From: Fulvivirgaceae bacterium JP3-4
Lineage (GTDB): Bacteria > Bacteroidota > Bacteroidia > Cytophagales > Cyclobacteriaceae
Assembly (NCBI GenBank): GCA_029309925.1
Contig: JARKND010000001.1
Coordinates: forward strand, 1,736,001 to 1,800,000
Reading direction: 5' to 3'
DNA: 64,000 nt
The translations under genes and the position numbers were made by a program. The notes below the pieces were generated by a model. That model was given only the letters and a program-made list of their open reading frames with translations. It ran no database searches and was not told the origin of the DNA. This document shows positions 35,610 to 44,200 of the stretch, in pieces (position 1 is the stretch's first letter; each line of letters opens with the position of its first letter).

Positions 35610-36002
35610 TCAGTCATCGGTTCTCGGTGTCTTATTCCTGAACACGGTTTCAATGGTCTGCAGCAGACTTGCAAACGGAAACGGTTTAATGAGGCATGCA
35701 TCCGCATGGCCTTTTGTACATAGAGCGGGGCCCTCTGCATTACCCGTAATCATGATCACCGGAATGTGATGGGTTCGTGGGTTGTTTTTGATACCGTTGC
35801 TGATGTCTGTTCCACTTGCACTTGGAAGGTCGACATCCAACAGCACGAGATCGCACTTCATCAGTTTTTTCAGCACTTCTTTCAACTTCCCGTCAAATAA
35901 TGATTCCACCTTATAGCCGCTCTTACTGAGAGCGAGCTTTGTCAACATGTGAAAATCTCTGTTGTCTTCCACGATTAGTACTGTCCTTTCCCCGCTTGCC
36001 AT
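35610..36002 (-). CDS. Receiver-only response regulator
   Basis: This 130-residue protein is a stand-alone receiver domain. Conserved elements are VLIVEDNRDF (acidic pocket), LVLLDVDLPSASG (phospho-acceptor Asp), IPVIMITGNA and CLIKPFPF (Lys). It has no DNA-binding or enzymatic output. It is convergent with the other receiver gene at 35124 and shares no cognate kinase in the window. Confidence 0.9.
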   Translation of the reverse strand: MASGERTVLIVEDNRDFHMLTKLALSKSGYKVESLFDGKLKEVLKKLMKCDLVLLDVDLPSASGTDISNGIKNNPRTHHIPVIMITGNAEGPALCTKGHADACLIKPFPFASLLQTIETVFRNKTPRTDD

Positions 36003-36144
36003 GACTCCGATAATTCCTCATTTATGATGTTCTGCCTTCCAGAAATGTCAGAGGAAAGAACTGTGCCAAAGCAAATTTCTGCATGATTCTACATGCGCGC
36101 AACTGTAGATTACGGAGTCGAACGACAAATAGAGCATCCGTTGC

Positions 36145-36900
36145 TCAATGCCCGTCTCTCAGGTCCAGCGAGTGGAACACGAACAATCTGACCGTATGTG
36201 TCGAGAAATAATTCGAGCCGGAAGCCTCCTGCTGATAAACGTTCATGTATCCCAGCTGTGCGTTGAGATGTGATGAGAACTGATAGCCGAAGCCTGCGAA
36301 CAACCGGTTTTGATCGAATGTATTGTAGACAATTCGCTCACCGAAGTTGAGGAATATTTCGTTCATCACAGCAGCGAACGGTGTATGCGCCTTCATCTCA
36401 TTTCCTTTCAGCGGAAGAAAAAAAGAAAAGTTGTAGCGCACACGAAAGTTATAGTTGTAGCCATCCTGCTTCACGTCTGCAACCACCTTCTCGTTAAATC
36501 GCTGTTCAAGCCGCAGCCACTGGAGCGTGGTTAGGCCCGTATACTTCTGATTCCACCAGATCTGTTGCCACGGCCGATGCTCAAAGCGCGTTGTCTCCAG
36601 CCCCTTGCCGGGAAAGTGAGAGACAAAGGCATACCCCACGTTGACACGAAGATTGTCTTTAATAAAGTAGGTCAGTGCCGGGCGAACGAGGAACTGAAAT
36701 GGGCGGTCGGCAAAATTCTCCGTTCTTCGGTAGTGAATGTCTGCCCAAAGTCCAAACTTCGATGTCAGCCTGGTCTGGTTGAAATAACCGAACCACAATT
36801 GTTCACGGTTCTCAATATGTTTTTCAGGTGCCTGCGCCTGAAGGGATAACGATGCTACGATGAAAAGAACGAAGAATGTAATACGTAGAAAGAACTGCAT
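36145..36900 (-). CDS. DUF2490 outer-membrane beta-barrel protein
   Basis: This 251-residue protein has a signal peptide (MQFFLRITFF..., ending LQAQ) and the DUF2490 pattern: ENREQLWFGYFNQTRL, FGLWADIHYRR, WHRPW-like text around HRPWQQIWWNQKY, and LRLEQRFNEK with a following barrel. Members are predicted outer-membrane barrels of unknown function. The start at the ATG of MQFFLR gives a normal signal peptide. It lies downstream of a TonB receptor operon but is separated from it by a terminator. Confidence 0.82.
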   Translation of the reverse strand: MQFFLRITFFVLFIVASLSLQAQAPEKHIENREQLWFGYFNQTRLTSKFGLWADIHYRRTENFADRPFQFLVRPALTYFIKDNLRVNVGYAFVSHFPGKGLETTRFEHRPWQQIWWNQKYTGLTTLQWLRLEQRFNEKVVADVKQDGYNYNFRVRYNFSFFLPLKGNEMKAHTPFAAVMNEIFLNFGERIVYNTFDQNRLFAGFGYQFSSHLNAQLGYMNVYQQEASGSNYFSTHTVRLFVFHSLDLRDGH

Positions 36901-36929
36901 AAAAGTGAGTGCAATAGATGGTTTGTGTT

Positions 36930-36970
36930 TTTTTGAAAAAGCAAAGGCCGCCACTCCACCAGTGGCAGCC
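36930..36970 (-). terminator. Terminator of the PstS-like/TonB receptor operon
   Basis: A 10-pair stem with one mismatch (36946-36955 with 36961-36970, loop CCACC). On the minus strand it is followed by TTTGCTTTTTC and a further T run. Confidence 0.75.
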
Positions 36971-36985
36971 CTTCATTTAACCAGA

Positions 36986-39568
36986 TTAATAGGAATATCG
37001 TAAGGTGATGCCATACGTTCTCGGATCGCCAAGGACACCAGCGTAGTGTCCAGCGTTTCCACCTGCCGGCAGAAGTTGCTCGTAATAATCCTTGTCAGCG
37101 ATGTTCCTGCCCCACACGAAGAGAGAAATTCCCGCAGTCGATCTGAAACCAGCGCGCGCATTGAACAAGGTGTATGCATCAATGTTGAGGAACTGCGAAG
37201 GCGATGGGCTTGACGAAAATTCGGAACGATAGAATCCATCGAACCCGAAGAAGAACTTGCTTTCCTGACCGATGAAACGCAACGTGTTGGTCACTACTTC
37301 ACCGCCAACCGAACCGGCAAACTTTGAAATACCGGGAAGTCTTTCACCTGACACGTCCTTGAACGCGACCTGCACACCGTCATTGTCAACATAGCCTGTT
37401 TCCTCCAGTGGGAGAGGAGCATTCGTGAAGGTTACATACTTTCCATCGGTATAGGCACCTGAAGCATAAAATGACAGGTTGCTGTTCACACGGAAATTTG
37501 CATCAACTTCAAGACCTCTTACATTTACTTTTTCCGCATTCGCGATGTAGCCGCGATTCACGCCAAGTTCGGGTGATTGAACGTTCGTCTGATAGTTGTT
37601 GATATCAGTGTTGAAGAAAGTCGCATTCAATGTGAACCTGTCTATCGGTGACGTTTTCACACCGGCTTCGAAATGCTGAACATCTTCCGGCTTGATTACG
37701 GCTAGATCGGTTGCCGGCTGACCATTAATGGTTGGCAATCCCGCAACGTTGACGCCTACTGGCTTGAAGCTTGTTGAATACGTTGCGTACGCATTCACCC
37801 GCTTGTTGACGTGATAGGCAACCGTCAGCAGATAGGTAAAGTTGTCTTCATCAGCACTTGAGTTATAAGCCTGGCTGGTGTACACACCGTTCTTGAATCC
37901 CTGAAGTGTTGTCTTCTGTGCTTTTGTTCCCTCGAATGTTGCTGTATCCAAACCTCCGTAGGCCACTCGGTCATACACGACATCTTTCTTGTCCAGGTTG
38001 AAACGAACGCCAGGCTGGATGTGAAGACCCTTCAGCGCCTCCCAGTCTGCGTTGGCAAATACAGCTGCGCTCGTTGATCTGATCGAGGATTCAGTGCGGA
38101 CGCCAAAACCTTCAAACAGTCCGGGAGTTCTCCACAAAGCATTTGTATTCGTTTGAGAGAATCTCCACTGGTCTCTGCCAGATTCTTCCGTGCCGTGGAT
38201 CTGCACTTCCTGATCAATGTAAAATAGTCCCACAACACCGCTGAGCTTCGATGAGAACTTTCCTGCGTAGCGAATTTCCTGCGACCAGTTCTTGTGCTCT
38301 GCAGGGTTTTGTGATTTTGCCAGCGCCTGCAGACCCGTGAAGTCTCTGTCGTTCGATGGATCCCAGTTCCAGTAACGCCATGCTGTAGTTGAAGTGAGTG
38401 TTCCAGGGCCAAGCTCTGCATCAATGTTGAGTGAAACACCACCGAGGTCGTTGCCTGAATTCCATGGTGTGTCATGATCGATCTTGCGGTCAAATGCGTT
38501 CTGGCTCGGAAGCTGATAATTGAGATCGGAAATAATGGTGCTGAACTGACGGAGCGCGGGACGCTGAGTCTGAACAACGCCAGCCACTACCTGTGCGTAG
38601 CCATCGGGGCGCTGACGGGAATTTTCACCTGCGAGGAGAATAGATACTTTATCGGATGGCTTGAAAAGAAGCTGACCGCGGAATCCGAGATTGTTCATAT
38701 CGTTGGTGAACTTGCCCGTGCGGACATTTTCAATCACACCATCGCGCTGTGTTCCTGAGAAAGAGAAACGACCTGCGATCTTTTTTGTGAGCGGACCACT
38801 GATAGAAGTCTTCGCCTGAACAAAACCATAGTTTCCGAAGCTTGTTTCGAAGCTGTACTCGGGTGTGAACGATGGCTTGCGTGTGGTGATATTGAATGCT
38901 CCTGACGTTGTGTTCTTGCCAAACAAAGTTCCTTGCGGACCGCGCAATACTTCAATCCGCTCCACGTCAATAAAATCAAGCGTTGCCACGGCAGGGCGGG
39001 CGTAGTATACGCCATCGACATAAAAGCCTACACCGGGATCAAGACCATCGTTCGTGAGACCAAATGGCGATCCCAGTCCCCGGATGTTTATACCAGTGTT
39101 TCGCGGATTGGAAGAATACAATTGCACGGAAGGAACAATTTCCTTTACACGGTTTACATTGAAGGCACCGGCATCTTCGATCAGCTCACCGCTGACAACA
39201 GCGATTGGAATAGGGACCTGCTGCACCGTTTCGTTTCTTCTGCGTGCTGTTACTACGACTTCGCGTAGTACGTTTTCATCCTGCAGGCTGATTTCGAGTG
39301 GCTCTTCCAGCGCTTCGAAAACCTGAACGTCCTGGGCTTTCAGGCCTGTGGAACTGATGCGAATGGTGAATGGAAATTGTGTCGGCCCATTCAGCGTGAA
39401 CGCTCCATTAATATCAGTGACCGCATAGGTGTTCGTTCCTTTGACAATGACGGTCGCGCCCACGACCGACTCGCCTTTGTTGTCGGTAACAATACCCTGA
39501 ACCACAGTTTGCGCTGACGCAGTGAATGCGAACAGTATAATAGAAAAAGTCAGTAAATGTCTGATCAT
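36986..39568 (-). CDS. TonB-dependent receptor
   Basis: This 860-residue outer-membrane transporter has a signal peptide (ending TASAQ), a CarboxypepD_reg-like domain (residues about 22-105, VVQGIVTDNKGESVVGATV), a plug domain with IRGLGSPFG, RIEVLRGPQGTLFGKNTTSG and INITTRKP-like text, and a barrel ending in an aromatic residue (ITLRYSY). The plug style is that of FecA/IroN-like siderophore or small-molecule receptors, not SusC. It lies 45 bases after a PstS-like binding-protein gene, and the pair shares one promoter. The ligand is unknown; phosphate or a phosphorylated compound is a guess from the neighbour. Confidence 0.93.
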   Translation of the reverse strand: MIRHLLTFSIILFAFTASAQTVVQGIVTDNKGESVVGATVIVKGTNTYAVTDINGAFTLNGPTQFPFTIRISSTGLKAQDVQVFEALEEPLEISLQDENVLREVVVTARRRNETVQQVPIPIAVVSGELIEDAGAFNVNRVKEIVPSVQLYSSNPRNTGINIRGLGSPFGLTNDGLDPGVGFYVDGVYYARPAVATLDFIDVERIEVLRGPQGTLFGKNTTSGAFNITTRKPSFTPEYSFETSFGNYGFVQAKTSISGPLTKKIAGRFSFSGTQRDGVIENVRTGKFTNDMNNLGFRGQLLFKPSDKVSILLAGENSRQRPDGYAQVVAGVVQTQRPALRQFSTIISDLNYQLPSQNAFDRKIDHDTPWNSGNDLGGVSLNIDAELGPGTLTSTTAWRYWNWDPSNDRDFTGLQALAKSQNPAEHKNWSQEIRYAGKFSSKLSGVVGLFYIDQEVQIHGTEESGRDQWRFSQTNTNALWRTPGLFEGFGVRTESSIRSTSAAVFANADWEALKGLHIQPGVRFNLDKKDVVYDRVAYGGLDTATFEGTKAQKTTLQGFKNGVYTSQAYNSSADEDNFTYLLTVAYHVNKRVNAYATYSTSFKPVGVNVAGLPTINGQPATDLAVIKPEDVQHFEAGVKTSPIDRFTLNATFFNTDINNYQTNVQSPELGVNRGYIANAEKVNVRGLEVDANFRVNSNLSFYASGAYTDGKYVTFTNAPLPLEETGYVDNDGVQVAFKDVSGERLPGISKFAGSVGGEVVTNTLRFIGQESKFFFGFDGFYRSEFSSSPSPSQFLNIDAYTLFNARAGFRSTAGISLFVWGRNIADKDYYEQLLPAGGNAGHYAGVLGDPRTYGITLRYSY

Positions 39569-39613
39569 ACAACGAGGTTTGGCAATTAGAAAATATTTGG
39601 GTTTGTGCTGGTT

Positions 39614-40570
39614 TTATCTTCCTTTTTTCGAGGCGAACTCTGTAAACTTCTCTTTCTCCACGCGCTTAGGGTCTGGCAGGAGGAATCCGAATTCGTGAAG
39701 GTATTTCTGACCGTTTTCATTTACCCATTTGAGAAAATCAACGGCTTCAGGACTTGCGTTTTCTTTATCCACAGACAGGTGCAGGTAATCGATCTGCACA
39801 TTTTTAACCTGACCAGGATCTGCGCTTTCAATTTTTTCGATGACTTTATTGAACTGGCTGACAAACTTTTCGTCATCGCTTACTTTTCCGTTGCCGTTAA
39901 TGTCAACCGGAATCACAGTCAATCCGTCAACAGGAGTTCCATTTTGCTGAAAGATCACAGGAGTAGGGAAGTAGGTTACGCCCGTTGAATCGCGAAGAAG
40001 CGCCTTGAGAAGATGGGTATCGGCTCCTGCTATTCCGATTCCTTTAATGTCTTTCTGTTCAAACCCATAGTACTTTGAAAAGATAACAGGTACGCCAGCT
40101 TTCTGAAGACGTGTGTAAACGGTATAAGGGGCTTTGATTTCTTTTTGCTTTTCCTGATCTGCGAAAATGTCGTGGAAGAAGATCTGAACAATGTGCTGTT
40201 TCGTCAGTCCTTCCTCTCCGTAAATGCGCGCAAAACTCGAGTTGCTTGTCGCCACCGGGAACACCGCATATCTTCCCACGGTCACATATGCTCTCTTTTC
40301 CTTTATATCGGCAGGATGCTCATAGACTTCAGCGAGGATGTCGTATTTGGCCGGATCGTTTGAACCGCGGGCTTCGACCACGATCTGTACGGATGGGTCG
40401 AGCTTGGTGTATTCGTCAATCCACTTCTCAATGAGTTTGTAGGAGAAGCGTGCACCGGTGACTACAATGACTTTCTGGCCCTGGGGATTTGTCTTTCCAC
40501 CCTGGGCGTAAACTCCGCCACTGATCACGAGCGCAAGGCTGACAATGACGATCTTTTTCCAATTCTTCAT
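39614..40570 (-). CDS. PstS-like periplasmic substrate-binding protein
   Basis: This 318-residue exported protein (signal peptide ending GGVYAQ) is a type II periplasmic binding protein resembling the PstS phosphate-binding group. Family-like stretches are VIVVTGARFSYKLIEKWIDEY, PVATSNSSFARIYGEEGL and EAVDFLKWVNENGQKYL near the C-terminus. It carries an EF-hand-like calcium loop (DINGNGKVSDDE). Start placed at the ATG of MKNWKK, because the longer frame would begin within the minus-7 element. No pstCAB permease is nearby; instead a TonB receptor follows. An oxyanion- or phosphate-linked role is plausible but not established. Confidence 0.78.
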   Translation of the reverse strand: MKNWKKIVIVSLALVISGGVYAQGGKTNPQGQKVIVVTGARFSYKLIEKWIDEYTKLDPSVQIVVEARGSNDPAKYDILAEVYEHPADIKEKRAYVTVGRYAVFPVATSNSSFARIYGEEGLTKQHIVQIFFHDIFADQEKQKEIKAPYTVYTRLQKAGVPVIFSKYYGFEQKDIKGIGIAGADTHLLKALLRDSTGVTYFPTPVIFQQNGTPVDGLTVIPVDINGNGKVSDDEKFVSQFNKVIEKIESADPGQVKNVQIDYLHLSVDKENASPEAVDFLKWVNENGQKYLHEFGFLLPDPKRVEKEKFTEFASKKGR

Positions 40571-40586
40571 AATACCTATAGATTCT

Positions 40587-40629
40587 GTAGACTTTCGCAC
40601 AAATATATGTTTAATGTCTACTAAGTCAA
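40587..40629 (-). promoter_or_regulatory. Promoter and inverted repeat before the PstS-like gene
   Basis: On the minus strand TTG (40627-40629), a 19-base spacer and TATATTTG (40600-40607) match the Bacteroidota consensus exactly. The half-sites GTAGAC (40587-40592) and GTCTAC (40616-40621) form an inverted repeat that flanks the minus-7 element, a good position for a regulator. Confidence 0.65.
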
Positions 40630-40752
40630 TAGGCTTTAAGAAGTTTTGAAAAGAATTTATCTGCCTGGCCGCTTTTTGATGTTATGCAAACGTTGACTGG
40701 TTAAAAATTTCGAGGGTGGAGGGGTGCGAATTTGCCGGCATCAAGGTCCACA

Positions 40753-40773
40753 GAAGCAACAAATTATTGCTTC
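40753..40773. other. Small hairpin between convergently spaced minus-strand units
   Basis: GAAGCAA and TTGCTTC form a perfect 7-pair stem with a 7-base loop, 45 bases past the stop of the receiver gene at 40818. There is no T tract on the minus strand, so it is only a weak terminator candidate. Confidence 0.35.
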
Positions 40774-40817
40774 CAGGGTTTCATACGTTGAAGACCCGGA
40801 ACGTCCACTTTCTTCGT

Positions 40818-41213
40818 TCATGATCGCCCAGGCAGATTATTATCTATAATGGTGGATTTTACTTCCCTGAGCAAATGATCGATGCTCATAGGTTTCTGAA
40901 TAAAAGTATGTGCGCCCGCAGTCAGGGCCCGGTGTTTCATATCATGATTGCCCGAAACTACTATGATCGGTACTGTTTTAAATCGCGACTGAACCCTTAA
41001 GTATTTGCACAGCGCTATTCCGTCTATCGATGGCAGCGTTATATCAAGGACAAACAAAGCTGGTGCATCGAACGAGTGCTCGAGTATTTCTCTGCCCTCG
41101 CGCAAGGCCGTTACAGCGTACCCCGCTTTAGTTAAAAGTCGCTCCAGAATTAAACACAGATCAAAATCATCTTCGACCAAAACGATGTTCGGTCGCAACT
41201 GAGCATCACCCAT
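40818..41213 (-). CDS. Receiver-only response regulator
   Basis: This 131-residue single receiver domain has NIVLVEDDFDLC, the phospho-acceptor Asp in ALFVLDITLPSIDG, VPIIVVSGN and FIQKPMS. A clear AGGAGG precedes the chosen ATG by six bases on the minus strand (an ATG two codons earlier directly abuts it), which is notable because most genes here lack a Shine-Dalgarno sequence. It has no output domain and no kinase partner nearby, the third such gene in 6 kb. Confidence 0.88.
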   Translation of the reverse strand: MGDAQLRPNIVLVEDDFDLCLILERLLTKAGYAVTALREGREILEHSFDAPALFVLDITLPSIDGIALCKYLRVQSRFKTVPIIVVSGNHDMKHRALTAGAHTFIQKPMSIDHLLREVKSTIIDNNLPGRS

Positions 41214-41413
41214 TATCATCCTCCTAAAACATCTGATTGGCACTTACAAAAATCATGACGCATCCGCATCTTTGGGAAACAGGCCCCTTGATCGCGTGGA
41301 GGCACAGATTTTTGGTAACGTTTTTTTGATTTAATGCCACACGTGCTGCAGGTAGACATACCGTTGCAACGAAGCGATAATATACGGTTGTGGAAAAATT
41401 TCTGCTCTGATTT

Positions 41414-42073
41414 CTAGCTCCCGGTTTCGGAATGAGGTGCATCAACGGGTTTTGACTGAGGTGAACCTTGTTCGCGAAGGAAGATAGACAGGATTACAAT
41501 GGCAAAAATCGAAAGAAATTCACTTTGCCAGTTTTGAAATGACTCAAACCAGAATCTTGAGCTCCCAAGATATTCGATGGCCGTTTCAGTGGGCTTGTTT
41601 TTGAGCATCTGCTCCTCGTTAAAGTCCTTCAGGCTCCCACGCCAGTGCACGAAAAACGACAGCACAAATAATAATGAAAGCGTGTAACACAGCGAGTGCT
41701 TATAAATCTTTAACGCAAGTCCACCCTTGCGTACTACTCTCGGGGCATCTTTCTTTTTCGGATCGGGCTCACGATCAACTTCTTCTTCCGGATCGTCCGG
41801 GTCTTTCGACTCCGCAGATCCTTTCTGGTAAAGAAACATTGTCAGGATCAGGTAGAGGGCCATCTGCAGGAACTCACTCTCCCAGTTTTCAAAAGTGGAT
41901 TGGAGAAAATGGCCGGACGTAAGGTATTCGCTCATGCTGATTGCACGGCCACCCATGTCTACTGTCTCTTCATTGTGCTCTTTATGGCCGGTAAGGATCT
42001 GCCCGACAAGAGAGCCAGCGAAAAGCAGAAAAAGTACGATAGACAAACCGTTGTAATGCCATAGCTTTTTCAT
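41414..42073 (-). CDS. DUF6766-like membrane protein with internal duplication
   Basis: This 219-residue inner-membrane protein has about four hydrophobic segments. Two halves repeat the same pattern: SGHFLQSTFENWESEFLQM (about residue 53) followed by a helix and FLYQKGS, and SSRFWFESFQNWQSEFLSI (about 165) followed by a helix and FLREQGS. A charged, Asp/Glu/Lys-rich linker joins them. It resembles the DUF6766 family, known only as uncharacterised membrane proteins often found near stress genes. No operon partner is evident. Confidence 0.7.
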   Translation of the reverse strand: MKKLWHYNGLSIVLFLLFAGSLVGQILTGHKEHNEETVDMGGRAISMSEYLTSGHFLQSTFENWESEFLQMALYLILTMFLYQKGSAESKDPDDPEEEVDREPDPKKKDAPRVVRKGGLALKIYKHSLCYTLSLLFVLSFFVHWRGSLKDFNEEQMLKNKPTETAIEYLGSSRFWFESFQNWQSEFLSIFAIVILSIFLREQGSPQSKPVDAPHSETGS

Positions 42074-42426
42074 CTGATAGTTTACCGGAGTTGATTAAAA
42101 TTCGTGTACCCGCCAGATTGGTTTTTTCGGCAATTCTGATTCGTAGCGTTAAACACTCCTTTTATTACGCCAGGGCAGCCGGTAAATCTTTTTAATCGAT
42201 TGTCCTAAACTGAACACCGCGTGCATCATTCTGTAACAGTCAACCGTTGGTGATCGCTAAAATCGCGTGAAAACGAAGGCTTTTAAAATGGTACAATGTT
42301 GGGTAACTGAAGGCGAACCTTAGCTAAACTATGTCCCGACAAGGTGTTTTAACAAATTTATCCGTTAGTCATCATCGCTCAGAACATGCGGGACTTTCAT
42401 GCACGACCAATCCAATAAAAAGACAT
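42074..42426. other. 353-base divergent intergenic region
   Basis: No gene, repeat array or exact TAnnTTTG element was found between the divergent starts at 42073 and 42427. An in-frame upstream ATG at 42331 would extend the downstream protein by 32 residues ahead of its signal peptide and is not favoured. Confidence 0.4.
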
Positions 42427-44136
42427 ATGAAAAAAATTCACACACTACTGCTTTGTGCCGGGCTCACCATATCAACGCTTTCCGCGTTGGCGCAGACTAC
42501 GCTCGGTGTCGGAGACGTGTTCCCCGGCAAGGTAGAGTACGCAGCATTTACCGTCAGCCAGGATGAGAAGGTTAAGATCCACGTCACTGGTGGCGCATTC
42601 CATGAAGAAGACTGGAAGATGATTGTTTACTATGGCTGGATTATAGACAGTCAGACGCGCAAGACCGTCTGGCATACAGCAGATAAGATGGACGATCGCC
42701 ACTTCAATTTCGGTGAACTCGAAGTGAAGGATGAGGTGGCGTTGAAGAAGGGAACGTATGAAGTATATTTCACCGGGGCATTTCATCATCCGAACAACAA
42801 CTGGAGCTTCGACAGCTTTACCGGTTTTGTAGACCAGGTGTTTGGCGACAGAAAACGCGTTCGTTACAACAGCGAACTTCGTGAGGGAATGGGTATGACG
42901 GTCACCGGAAACTTTACAAAGACGAGCGCTGCCGGGCTGATTGACAGTAAGATTAAAGATGCTGTGGTAGCCATAATCAAGCCCGATCACAATGCAAATA
43001 TCAAGAAGGGATTTTCGCTTTCCGCTGAAACATCGCTTCGCATTTACGCGGTCGGTGAGGGCGACAGGGACGAAACTTTCGACTACGCATGGATCTACGA
43101 TGTTGACAAGAATAAACGTGTATGGGTGATGGACTACAGCAACTCTAATGCTGCCGGTGGTGCAAAGAAGAACATGCTCGTGGATGAGAAGATCACATTG
43201 CCGGCTGGCAATTACCTGGTCAGCTATGTAACGGATGATTCGCATACCTACAACGACTGGAATGCGATGCCTCCGGATGATCCGCAATATACTGGCATTA
43301 CAATCTGGGCAGATAAACCTTCGAATGTGGTTGCTTTTAAGATGCCCGAAGCAGTTGCACCGGTTCTGCAACTCACGAAAGTCAGAGATGACGAGCAGAT
43401 CTCGAAGGGATTGTCATTGAAGTCAGCGACCGAGTTGCGCGTGCTGTGCATTGGTGAAGAGTCAGATGATGAGATGGCTGACAATGGCTGGATCATCAAT
43501 GCCGCAACCAAAGAGATCGTCTGGGATATGAACGAACGCAGACGTGAGCATGCCGGTGGTGCGGAAAAGAACAAGATGGTCGATGAAACGATCACACTTG
43601 ATAAAGGTGACTATATCGTCTACTATTCAACTGACGACTCCCACTCTTATGGAGACTGGAACAGCGGCCCTCCTCACGAGCAGGACCATTACGGAATAAC
43701 ATTGTGGGCAACTAAGAAAGAGGACAGGGCAAAAGTTACCCTGTTCGATCCCAACACATACAAAAATGACAAAGTCGTTGTCGAAATTGTCAGGGTGCGT
43801 GACGATCAGCAATTCAGCGAGACGTTCACACTCGACCGTGACACGAAGCTTCGCATAGTGGCGATTGGTGAGGGTGATGATGGTGAACTGGTTGACTATG
43901 GATGGATCAAAAATACAGAGACAGGAAAAGTTGTTTGGGAGATGACATATCGGAACACAGAATCTGCCGGAGGCGCAAGCAAGAACCGACTTTTCAACGA
44001 CACGATTATCCTGCCAAAGGGTACATACAAGGTGTACTACGAAACGGATGGATCGCATTCATACCGCAACTGGAACGCAAACCCGCCTCGCGACCCCGAG
44101 CGCTATGGAATTTCGCTTTTGAAAGAGATTCAATAA
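42427..44136 (+). CDS. Exported protein of four tandem copies of an unrecognised domain
   Basis: This 569-residue exported protein (signal peptide ending SALAQ) consists almost entirely of four related domains of about 115 residues. Copies 2-4 (about 42958-43320, 43366-43720, 43780-44133) share: an opening VRDDQQ-like turn, L-R-(I/V)-x-(A/C)-(V/I)-GE, GWI-x-(N/D), (V/I)-W-(E/D/V)-M, (A/H)-AGGA-x-K-N, (V/L)-P-x-G-x-Y-x-V-x-Y, D-(D/G)-SH-(T/S)-Y-x-(D/N)-WN and YGI-x-LW. Copy 1 (about 42490-42850) is diverged but keeps GWIIDSQTRKTVWH and GTYEVYFTG. I do not recognise the domain. The beta-rich pattern and acidic turns suggest an extracellular beta-sandwich, possibly calcium-binding. A terminator follows directly. 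Confidence 0.75.
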   Translation: MKKIHTLLLCAGLTISTLSALAQTTLGVGDVFPGKVEYAAFTVSQDEKVKIHVTGGAFHEEDWKMIVYYGWIIDSQTRKTVWHTADKMDDRHFNFGELEVKDEVALKKGTYEVYFTGAFHHPNNNWSFDSFTGFVDQVFGDRKRVRYNSELREGMGMTVTGNFTKTSAAGLIDSKIKDAVVAIIKPDHNANIKKGFSLSAETSLRIYAVGEGDRDETFDYAWIYDVDKNKRVWVMDYSNSNAAGGAKKNMLVDEKITLPAGNYLVSYVTDDSHTYNDWNAMPPDDPQYTGITIWADKPSNVVAFKMPEAVAPVLQLTKVRDDEQISKGLSLKSATELRVLCIGEESDDEMADNGWIINAATKEIVWDMNERRREHAGGAEKNKMVDETITLDKGDYIVYYSTDDSHSYGDWNSGPPHEQDHYGITLWATKKEDRAKVTLFDPNTYKNDKVVVEIVRVRDDQQFSETFTLDRDTKLRIVAIGEGDDGELVDYGWIKNTETGKVVWEMTYRNTESAGGASKNRLFNDTIILPKGTYKVYYETDGSHSYRNWNANPPRDPERYGISLLKEIQ

Positions 44137-44158
44137 AAAATAAGACCAAACAACCCGG

Positions 44159-44194
44159 CCTGTGATTGGAGCTTGCTTCCGTCACAGGTTTTTT
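44159..44194 (+). terminator. Rho-independent terminator after the four-domain gene
   Basis: CCTGTGA pairs with TCACAGG (7 pairs) across a 16-base loop, followed by TTTTTT. Confidence 0.8.
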
Positions 44195-44200
44195 GTTTAA

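Noticed and set aside
42331-42426. Upstream ATG extension of the four-domain protein
   Set aside because: The extension precedes a good signal peptide (MKKIHTLLL) and would bury it internally.
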